Assembly (NCBI GenBank): GCA_025453525.1
Contig: JALOQD010000039.1
Location: 1-32,275 of the forward strand
Direction: 5' to 3'
Origin: Myxococcota bacterium
Lineage (GTDB): Bacteria > Myxococcota_A > Polyangia > JAAYKL01
Length of the DNA stretch: 32,275 nucleotides
The first letter of the stretch is position 1, and each line of letters opens with the position of its first letter. Positions 18,714 to 26,270 of this stretch are shown piece by piece. Below the pieces are notes generated by a model. That model saw only the letters and a list, made by a program, of their open reading frames with translations. It made no database searches and had not been told where the DNA came from. A program made the translations under genes and the position numbers.

Positions 18714-20576
18714 CTACCACCAGTTTCTGATGTATTTTCCGTCCACGTCGATTCTGGTGAAGTAGACTTTGCGAAATTTCGACACGTCGAAATTGTAGGT
18801 CTCTTTGATGCTCGCTTTGCGAACAATATCTTTAAAGTTTTCGTAGCTGCCGTGCAGGCTCTTGTTTCCTACGACGACCGCCCACATCTGACGTCCCTTG
18901 TCGCCCCATTCGCGCGGATTTCCGTCGGTGCGAATCCCCGTTCCATAGCGCAGGACGGCGATGTAGCTGTCTTTTTTTCGAGCGACGAGCCAATTGCCGT
19001 TGCGGTGGCCATACATCTCCTCGTTTTCGTCGAATCGATTCTTGGGCCAGTAGAGGTTGACGCCCTTGTCGTTTTTGCTGGCGCCGATCTCGAACTTCGG
19101 GAAGTAAGTGACTAAAGCGACGTTTCCGTTTTGTTGTACCTTGGGCAGGTGGCTGTTCTGACTCAGGGCGCCCGATCCCTGTTTCTCAAAATTCAAAGGG
19201 ATGTCTCCGGTCTGCGTCCAAACGGCAATATCTTCGACGGTCGCCGCCCACGGCCACTGCTGATAACCCTTGTAGCCAGGATAATAGTCCTCGAGGGAGG
19301 TCAACACGATATTGCTGTTCTTGAAAATGTTGATTCTCGCGCTGGAGATGGACGAGGCGCGAGAGTACACGGCCCCGATCTTGGAAATGGAGCCCATCCA
19401 ACTGTCCGGCAGCCAGGCGACGTTGGCGAGGTCTTTGAACTCGCTGCGGTTTTCCAGGTCGAAGTAATCGACGGTATAGGCCGTATCGCTCGCGGTATCA
19501 GGGTGGAAGTAGCCGCCGGCGCTCCACTGAAAAATCGTGCGCTCCTGCCTGGGAAATCCGGCGTGGACGGTCGTGTTTTCGTAGGGCTCGTGCCCTTGGA
19601 CAAGCGTCGTGTTCAGCGAGCTCGTGTAGGTGACGGCTACATCATCCAGACTCATAGGGCTCGTAGCCAAGAAGGCACCCGCGTAATCTGTCGTCGTCAG
19701 TTTGGGACCCTTCCCCGTGATCATCCAAAAGATCGATTGGGGGCGGAATTGCGTGTAGTGATTCGTGTAGTTCCGACCGGCGGCAGGATAGTAAGCACCT
19801 ATGTCGTTGAACACCATCAGCATTTCTCTCATCATCCGCTTGGCAGCGGCCGTGGCTTTGTTCTGGATGTTGCCGTCCTTTGCGAAATCCGCCAGATTGA
19901 GCAGCGCGCCGAGAGTAAAGCGATAATAGTCGGTGGAGAAAAACTCGTAGAAACCGTACTGGTTTTTCAAATCCAAATAATGATTCAGGCGTTGCTCCAA
20001 GTAGCTGTCCATGGGCCAACCTTGTCGCTGCTTCAACAAGTAGGCGCTGGATGTCCACAGAATCATGTGGTTTTCAGACCAATAAACGTATTGCTCTTCG
20101 CCTTGGGTGAGCCAAAAATCGAGGTCTTCTATTCGAGGTAGGATGTCTTGGTCATATCTGTCTCCCGCAAGGTACAGCACGCGAACGACCTCGGCCAAGC
20201 GGAAGTCGCCGACTGAGCTCGTCAATATGTTGTTGACGGCCTCGATGATGGTGGTCTTTGGAATTTCGATGCCTTCTTTGGCCAGGATCGCCATGGCGTC
20301 GAAACCGCCTGGATTCTGCGTGGCGACGCCCTGGCGATAGTCCGCTTTGCGAGCCTCGGCCCCGGACGGCGGCGGGGGTGTCGGACATGTGGATTTTATT
20401 CGACCTTGATCGGCCGCCCACAGAGCGCTTCCGTCATAGTCGCTGGAATCGTCCCATGCCCAATTCACGCAAGGATACAGAAGGGTCGCTGTTGCCAGCA
20501 CTGCGCTGAACAAAAATCCATGGAGTTGGGGAAAAGCTCTTTTGTCCCAGGAAACCGGTGCGCTGATGAGCATCAT
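18714..20576 (-). CDS. Predicted secreted protein of unknown family, possibly alpha-toroid/lyase-like
   Basis: Start MMLISAPVSWDKRAFPQLHGFLFSAVLATATLLYPCVNWA (signal-peptide-like) preceded by AGGAGGT; body with WSENHMILWTSSAYLLKQRQGW and many aromatic residues. The track's start at 20810 runs through the noncoding inverted repeat. Confidence 0.7.
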   Translation of the reverse strand: MMLISAPVSWDKRAFPQLHGFLFSAVLATATLLYPCVNWAWDDSSDYDGSALWAADQGRIKSTCPTPPPPSGAEARKADYRQGVATQNPGGFDAMAILAKEGIEIPKTTIIEAVNNILTSSVGDFRLAEVVRVLYLAGDRYDQDILPRIEDLDFWLTQGEEQYVYWSENHMILWTSSAYLLKQRQGWPMDSYLEQRLNHYLDLKNQYGFYEFFSTDYYRFTLGALLNLADFAKDGNIQNKATAAAKRMMREMLMVFNDIGAYYPAAGRNYTNHYTQFRPQSIFWMITGKGPKLTTTDYAGAFLATSPMSLDDVAVTYTSSLNTTLVQGHEPYENTTVHAGFPRQERTIFQWSAGGYFHPDTASDTAYTVDYFDLENRSEFKDLANVAWLPDSWMGSISKIGAVYSRASSISSARINIFKNSNIVLTSLEDYYPGYKGYQQWPWAATVEDIAVWTQTGDIPLNFEKQGSGALSQNSHLPKVQQNGNVALVTYFPKFEIGASKNDKGVNLYWPKNRFDENEEMYGHRNGNWLVARKKDSYIAVLRYGTGIRTDGNPREWGDKGRQMWAVVVGNKSLHGSYENFKDIVRKASIKETYNFDVSKFRKVYFTRIDVDGKYIRNWW

Positions 20577-20672
20577 GAACGATACCTCCTCACCTCGAGT
20601 TGTCTGTTGGGCACATTGCGACTGAATATACTGGGAGATGCTGTCTGGAAACAAGGCGTGTCGGCCAAATAA

Positions 20673-20818
20673 AAGCTCATTGTCATCCCGAAATGTGAGT
20701 TTCCGGCATCCTTCTCCAAGGCTGCGAAACTCGGACATGGATTTAATCAACTCAAACAGTCCTCGCCTTTCCGAAGGACGCCGAAAACTCCCATTTCGGG
20801 ATGAACACAAGTGAGCTT
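20673..20818. repeat. ~146-bp imperfect inverted repeat (MITE-like or long hairpin)
   Basis: Left arm aagctca-ttg-tcatcccgaaatgtgagtttccggcatccttc versus reverse complement of right arm aagctcacttgtgttcatcccgaaatgggagttttcggcgtccttc; includes a perfect 13-bp core TCATCCCGAAATG/CATTTCGGGATGA. Confidence 0.85.
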
Positions 20819-20888
20819 CGCAGCCGCCATAGACGGACCGCCAGCGCCTTCTGACCCGGATTTGAACTCCGATTCTCTCGTCTCACAA

Positions 20889-20912
20889 CCGGATCCCAGG
20901 CCGGATCCCAGG
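20889..20912. repeat. Perfect 12-bp tandem duplication CCGGATCCCAGG x2
   Basis: ccggatcccagg ccggatcccagg, followed by gtgcc and a T-run. Confidence 0.9.
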
Positions 20913-20966
20913 GTGCCTTTTTTTTGCGAATGGTCGGTTAGGTGTAAAATCAGTGTCACAACGGTT

Positions 20967-20990
20967 CGACTAGTCGCCAAATACTAGTCG
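20967..20990. promoter_or_regulatory. Perfect 8-8-8 inverted repeat CGACTAGT-cgccaaat-ACTAGTCG upstream of the small lipoprotein gene (operator or 5'UTR hairpin candidate)
   Basis: Direct reading; ends 20 nt before the ATG at 21011, just upstream of the GGGAGG RBS. Confidence 0.55.
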
Positions 20991-21010
20991 GTCATAAAAG
21001 GGAGGCAAGT

Positions 21011-21331
21011 ATGACAAAAAATCACCTGTTCATCGGATTTCTTGCACTGGCGGGATTCATTGTCCCGGCTTGCACGGAAGAAGGCGCCGGCGGCATCGCC
21101 TGTCAGATGATATACAACAATTGTGAAGATCAGATTAGCGCTGACGAGGACGACTTCGTGGAGGAGTGCGTGGACGAGTATGCCGACGAAGATGCCGATT
21201 GCAAAGACGCCCTGAACGACTTTGGCCAATGCGCGAGGGAGCGGGGCTGTGATGATGCCGACTGCGTGGACGACTATTGGGATATAGGAATTGAATGCGG
21301 TTTCGACGCGCTGGAAATCCCCATCGAGTAG
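21011..21331 (+). CDS. Small acidic Cys-rich putative lipoprotein
   Basis: MTKNHLFIGFLALAGFIVPAC|TEEGAGG (lipobox-like), multiple Cys, Asp/Glu-rich body; RBS gggaggcaag. Confidence 0.7.
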   Translation: MTKNHLFIGFLALAGFIVPACTEEGAGGIACQMIYNNCEDQISADEDDFVEECVDEYADEDADCKDALNDFGQCARERGCDDADCVDDYWDIGIECGFDALEIPIE

Positions 21332-21345
21332 ACCCATCATATTTT

Positions 21346-21417
21346 GATCAGAAGGAGCCTTCTCCACCGGTCCGCAAAATGTGGAAGAAGCCCTAGCGCT
21401 CGAACCGCGACAACATT
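21346..21417 (+). repeat. 72-bp imperfect direct repeat, copy 2 (remnant like the MFS 3' end plus the true sigma54-gene 3' end)
   Basis: gatcagaaggagccttctccaccggtccgcaaaatgtggaagaagccctagcgctcgaaccgcgacaacatt. Confidence 0.85.
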
Positions 21418-24400
21418 TTCGATAACCCAAAGCGGGAGAGACCGAGCAGCCTCGCGGCCTCGGACTGGTTGCCGCGGGACTTGGCGAGGGCGGCCTCGAC
21501 GAGTCTTTGCTTGAGCTCCTCTGTGCGCCGTTTAAGGTTGAGATCCGACTCTTCGAAGGAGGGGACCGAAGCTCTGCCAAGTGACACTTCGGTCGACAGG
21601 TGTTCGAGACTGATAGTACCTCCGCTCAAGGCTAAGGCGCGCTGGACCTCGTTGCGCAGCTGCCTCGCATTGCCTGGCCAAGGAAATCGGCACAGCGCCC
21701 CCATGGCAGACTCCGAGACGCTCGCGCCCTTGCCCACGACGCTCAAGCGGTAGAACAGATCGGCGCGAAAGCGACCGGCGTCGACGAGGGCGCGAAGATC
21801 GGAGTTTGTGGCGACGACGACACGCACGTCCACCTCGATGACCTTGGCGCCACCGAGAGGCCGCACCACGCCGTCTTCGAGCACTCTGAGCAGCTTGACC
21901 TGCATGTCGAGAGGCATCTCGCCCACCTCGTCGAGCAGCAGCGTGCCTCCATGGGCCTGGACGAAGAGCCCTTCGCTGTCCCGCACCGCGCCCGTAAAGG
22001 CTCCTCGTACATGGCCGAAAAGGATCGATTCCAGCAGCGTCGAAGGAACCGCGGCGCAATTCTCGGCAACGAATGGACGGCGGGCCCTTTCGCTGCTGTA
22101 GTGGACAGCGCGCGCCACGAGCTCCTTGCCGGTGCCAGATTCGCCCAAAACCACCAGGGGAAGGTCGGAGCGAGCAAGGCGATCTATCATGGCATACACA
22201 TTGGACATGGCTTTGGAGGCGCCCACGATCCCCTGGGCGCGATAGCGATCCACGAGCTCGTCTGTGCGCCTATTGAGCTCGCGTTCTTTCCGCGCGATCT
22301 CTGCTTGGCTCGAGTCGAGCTTTGCCTCGAGCTTGCGTGCGAGTCGCTCCACCTCGCGTCTGCGACGCCGGTTCTCGGCAAGGAGCGTCGCGTTGTGCAG
22401 GCAAACCGCGGCTTGGTCTGCGAGCGCTTGGAGGAGGCGCGCTGTCTCAGGGTCGAAGGCCCTGCCGCGTCGACTGTCCACGTAGATCGCCCCAATCGCG
22501 TCGCCTCGCAGCAACATGGGCACCGCGGCAACCGCGCGGAGCTCCAGGGCAATGACGCTGCGAGCGCTACGGAATCTCTCGTCGCTCATGGCGTCGGTGG
22601 TCATGGCCGGCGACCTGCTCTCGAACGCCTGAACCGCCACCGAGCGACTGAAGTCCCGATCGTTTTGCGCCAAGGCTCGCGCGTCGAGATTTCGGGCACA
22701 GCGAATGCGCAGATCTCCCTGCTTGCCGACAACGAGCAAGAAGCCCCGCTCTGCGTCGGCGATCTCGATGGCTGTGTCCATGACGGTCTCGAGCAGGGGC
22801 CCGAGGCGCAGCTGTTCGTTGAGCCTGCCGAGAAGACGAGCGAGCTTCTCCCAACGCGAAGATTCGCCGCCCAGCGTCTCGAGAGGCGTCCTGGCGAGGT
22901 GCTCTGCCTTTTCATTATCGCCTGCTTTGAAGTGAGCCCGCGCCAAGGTGGACAGAACTTCCGGGCCACTTCTGAGCGAGGATTCTGCTCTGGTCCGAGC
23001 CGAAAGCTCCTCTAAAGCCGACGCATCGACGGCGCCCAAGGCAAGTCCCAACTCGACGAGGAGCCGAAGCCGCTCTGTCTGGGCGCCGCTGTCTTCTAGA
23101 AGGACGCCGTCGAGCTCCAGCCATTTCCCCGCATCCTCGAGCTTCGCGCAGCGCAGCGCCAATGACGACAGGAGCAGTCGGGTCGCCCAGATTTCCCGCG
23201 CGTCGCCAGCGGTCTCTGCGGCCTGAAGGGCCTCGCCGAGACAGAGCTGCGCTTCTTCCACATGGTCGGCGGCGGCGAGCACGTCTCCCCAAAGCCTGTG
23301 GACCACGGCTCGCGTTCGAGGCGAAGCGCTGCATTCGTCAAGCTCGACGGAAAACGTCTTGCAGCTCGCCAGCGCGGTTTCCACGTCGCCGAGTCGAACC
23401 AGGAGTTGAGCGCGATTGGCAGCCGCAATGAGACGCTCCTCCGGACGCCCGATGGAACACAGACGCGATATCCCCTCTGCGTAGGCGGACAGCGCCTCAT
23501 CGAGGTGACCGGTCTCGGTCAACGCAGCCGCGAGGTTGACTTGATACGTGGCGCCGCCATGCCGATCGCCTGTCTTGTCGGCAAGCTCCGTGGCCCAACG
23601 GAAACAGCATGCGGCCGCTTCGAACTGCGCCTTTGAGTGATGAAGCATGCCGCAGACGCCCTGCAATCGACTTTCGAGTCGCTTGTCCCCTCGCTTCGCG
23701 GCGACCGACAGGCCCTCCTCTGCGATGGTCCGGGCCTGGTCGAATTCACCCGCCGCGAGCAAGGTCAGCGCGGCCGGAACCGCCAACTCTTGGCCGGAGC
23801 TTTGCCACAGGCGCTCCTTGGTGACTGTCCTTGCCAGCTCGAGCGCCGCGCTTTCATCCCCTCTGTCGAGGGCCATGCGCATGGAGAGTGCCGTGGCCTG
23901 CGCCTTTTGTCCTTCTTCCGCGTCTTGTGGCATCTGAGCGAGTGCGTCCGCGGCGAGGGCGTCGTTTCCCGATAGCCGAGCGGCTCGCGCTTGCTCCAGA
24001 CGAGCGGCTGCCCCAAGGCGTCCCGCAAGGCCCCGGAGCGACGAGGTGATTTCTAGGACCGCCTCGTACTGACCAGTCAGGCGCAAGACGCGCGCAAGCT
24101 CCAGGAGCCCCTCGGTGCGTTCTGTGTCCTCGAGCCAATCGAGGCGCAACCGATGCGCTTCCACCGCCGTCTCGTAGTCTGCGCAAGCTTCCGCGAGCTG
24201 CGCGGCGAGCTCGCTGGCCAGGCGCCCTGCGTCTCGATCATCGGCGAGTCGCGCCCAACGGGCCTGCTGCAACGAACCGACGTGGTCACGCAATGCATGT
24301 GCGAGGAGCGCGCGTGCAATGCTCCTGGCCCGCTCGACAGACAGCGTCTCGCGCACCGCCTGGGCAACGAGTCCGGGGATTCCCAATCGACCGTCCGCAT

Positions 24401-26138
24401 CGCGCCGAACGGCTCCAGTTCGGCTCAGATGGCGCAGCGTATCGGTCGCGGCCTCGACATCGGAAATCGCTGCCACGGTCACGATCTCCTCAGCGCGCAG
24501 AGGGACGTCGGCGATCGCCATGACCTCGGCGAGCGCTCGACTCGGCCCGTCGCCAAAGACGCGCGACGCCGCGATCGCGAGAAGCTCTGTCGGCTTTTGT
24601 CCGCTCAAATACACGCGCAGGGCTGCTTCGGTCAGGGGCCGCGCACCGCCGTGGGCCAACGCAGCGCCAACCACTGCCTCTGCGAGCAGCGGCACACCAC
24701 CGGTGAGGGAGACCAACGCTTCCACGACGTTGGCGCGGGGTGCTTTCCCGCTCATGAGCTCGACGAGCTTGGATAGGCCTTCTCTGGACAGCGGCAAGGT
24801 TTCAAAGAAGCGAGCGGGACACGCGCCGTGCTCGACCAAACGCGGCAGGCGGCCGCTCACTTTAACGACGAGCACGAGGCCAGGCCCGCGCCTGCTGCGG
24901 CCAAGCCGAGCGAGATGCTCCTGCAGGAGCTCGAGCGTAGGGTTCGCAAGGCCCTCCAGACACAGCACCGCTGGCCGGCTGAGCGCGCTGAGAAAGTCCG
25001 CGATCTCCGAAAGCCCGTCCCATTTACGCTGGGGCTCTCGCACGCCTCCTAGAGGCGCAAGGCTCGCGAGCTTTTCGAGAGTCTCGATGAGCGGCCCACG
25101 CACCACCGCTGGCAGAAGGTCTGGCTTGGGCGAGAGGGCCACCTGCACCTCGGCCAAGGCACGGCGTAGCAGCCTGTCCTTGCCTGACCCTTCTGTGCCG
25201 TGCACGACCGCCAACCGAGGCGTGCGTCCATCGTCCCGGAGGGCATGGAGAACAAAGGATGTCAGATCAGCGGTGACGTCCTCCCGCTCGAGGAGCACGG
25301 GACAGCAAAGCAACCGACGCCGCTCAGACAAGCCCGGCGTCTCCTCTTTTTCCCGACCCTCATCGACCCGTTCGAGCAGTCGGTGCGCCCCCACAGCGCT
25401 GGACGGTCGATGCCGCCTATCGCGGCTCGCGAGCCGGCGGACGACGGCCCACAAACGCTGCGAGCACCCATCGGGGGGAGTGTCTCGGAGCGGTCTCGCG
25501 CTCGGCGCTTGTCCGAGCAGCTCGGCGAGGGTGATCCCCAGGGAGTAGACGTCCGTGGCCTCGTCGCTCACGCCTTCGAAGCTCTCTGGCGCCATATAAG
25601 CAACGGTCCCGGCTTTGGCCAGCGACGCAAAATCGCCGGTCCAGGCCAGCCCGAGATCGATGAGTCTGGGTCGATTAAACGGGGTCTCTATCAGAATATT
25701 TCCCGGCTTGACGTCCCGGTGGACGAGCCCCTGACCGTGCAACACCGACAAGGCCTCGCAAACAGCCAGACCGATGCGGAGCACGGCATCCTCTCTGCTC
25801 ACTTTTTCCAAAGTCGCGACAAAAGCCAAGGCCGAGGTTCCCTCGATGAGCTCCTGGGTAAAAAACGCTTGCCCGACCCGACAAGGTCCCGGGCCTTCGA
25901 CCTGCTCCACGATGCCGAGCTCATAGGCTCGAGACAGGTGGGGATGGTCGATGGCGGACAGAAGCGCGAACTCGCGGCAGGCCAAGGAGTCTGCCGCTGC
26001 GTATCGCAGGACCTTGAGCGCAACGAGTCGGTCTTCCCACACGTCCCGCGCTCGCAGCACGATCGCCTCCACGCCCTCTCCCAGATGGCCCAGAATCTCA
26101 TATCGCCCATTGATGCAGCCAGAGGCCTCTTCACCCAT
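21393..26138 (-). CDS. Ser/Thr protein kinase - AAA ATPase/TPR - GAF - sigma54-interaction AAA+ - HTH multidomain regulator
   Basis: Kinase: LGEGVEAIVLRARD, VALKVLR, LVHRDVKPGNILI, LIDLGLA, GTVAYMAPE; ATPase loop GTEGSGKDRLL; TPR-like middle; GAF; GESGTGKELVARAVHYSS, GAFTGA, TLLLDEVGEM; C-terminal HTH NQSEAARLLGLSRFGLSKML. ATG at 26138 (MGEEASGCINGRYEIL) preferred. Confidence 0.92.
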   Translation of the reverse strand: MGEEASGCINGRYEILGHLGEGVEAIVLRARDVWEDRLVALKVLRYAAADSLACREFALLSAIDHPHLSRAYELGIVEQVEGPGPCRVGQAFFTQELIEGTSALAFVATLEKVSREDAVLRIGLAVCEALSVLHGQGLVHRDVKPGNILIETPFNRPRLIDLGLAWTGDFASLAKAGTVAYMAPESFEGVSDEATDVYSLGITLAELLGQAPSARPLRDTPPDGCSQRLWAVVRRLASRDRRHRPSSAVGAHRLLERVDEGREKEETPGLSERRRLLCCPVLLEREDVTADLTSFVLHALRDDGRTPRLAVVHGTEGSGKDRLLRRALAEVQVALSPKPDLLPAVVRGPLIETLEKLASLAPLGGVREPQRKWDGLSEIADFLSALSRPAVLCLEGLANPTLELLQEHLARLGRSRRGPGLVLVVKVSGRLPRLVEHGACPARFFETLPLSREGLSKLVELMSGKAPRANVVEALVSLTGGVPLLAEAVVGAALAHGGARPLTEAALRVYLSGQKPTELLAIAASRVFGDGPSRALAEVMAIADVPLRAEEIVTVAAISDVEAATDTLRHLSRTGAVRRDADGRLGIPGLVAQAVRETLSVERARSIARALLAHALRDHVGSLQQARWARLADDRDAGRLASELAAQLAEACADYETAVEAHRLRLDWLEDTERTEGLLELARVLRLTGQYEAVLEITSSLRGLAGRLGAAARLEQARAARLSGNDALAADALAQMPQDAEEGQKAQATALSMRMALDRGDESAALELARTVTKERLWQSSGQELAVPAALTLLAAGEFDQARTIAEEGLSVAAKRGDKRLESRLQGVCGMLHHSKAQFEAAACCFRWATELADKTGDRHGGATYQVNLAAALTETGHLDEALSAYAEGISRLCSIGRPEERLIAAANRAQLLVRLGDVETALASCKTFSVELDECSASPRTRAVVHRLWGDVLAAADHVEEAQLCLGEALQAAETAGDAREIWATRLLLSSLALRCAKLEDAGKWLELDGVLLEDSGAQTERLRLLVELGLALGAVDASALEELSARTRAESSLRSGPEVLSTLARAHFKAGDNEKAEHLARTPLETLGGESSRWEKLARLLGRLNEQLRLGPLLETVMDTAIEIADAERGFLLVVGKQGDLRIRCARNLDARALAQNDRDFSRSVAVQAFESRSPAMTTDAMSDERFRSARSVIALELRAVAAVPMLLRGDAIGAIYVDSRRGRAFDPETARLLQALADQAAVCLHNATLLAENRRRRREVERLARKLEAKLDSSQAEIARKERELNRRTDELVDRYRAQGIVGASKAMSNVYAMIDRLARSDLPLVVLGESGTGKELVARAVHYSSERARRPFVAENCAAVPSTLLESILFGHVRGAFTGAVRDSEGLFVQAHGGTLLLDEVGEMPLDMQVKLLRVLEDGVVRPLGGAKVIEVDVRVVVATNSDLRALVDAGRFRADLFYRLSVVGKGASVSESAMGALCRFPWPGNARQLRNEVQRALALSGGTISLEHLSTEVSLGRASVPSFEESDLNLKRRTEELKQRLVEAALAKSRGNQSEAARLLGLSRFGLSKMLSRFER

Positions 26139-26270
26139 CGCAAACTCCGTTGCCAGATCCCAGGGGGCAATCCACGGGAATCCTAGCACACTCGGACCAC
26201 ATTGGTCGCAGTTCCCTAGCAACTGAGTTGGCTTTGCGGTCCGAGGCGCAGCCTGCTATACCTGCCTGCC

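Noticed and set aside
20577-20810. N-terminal extension of the 18714..20810 ORF (MCSSRNGSFRRPSERRGLFE...)
   Set aside because: It translates the 146-bp inverted repeat; a strong RBS and signal peptide begin at 20576/20573.
20850-20880. tRNA T-arm-like motif on the minus strand (GGAGTTCAAATCCGGGTC)
   Set aside because: Stem pairing is poor and no acceptor, D-arm or anticodon arm could be found; probably coincidence, though a decayed tRNA fragment cannot be excluded.
24319-25548. Plus-strand 409-aa ORF (and 21951..23015, 25200..26186) over the kinase-sigma54 gene
   Set aside because: Arg/Ser/Ala-rich antisense translations; the opposite strand has clear domains throughout.
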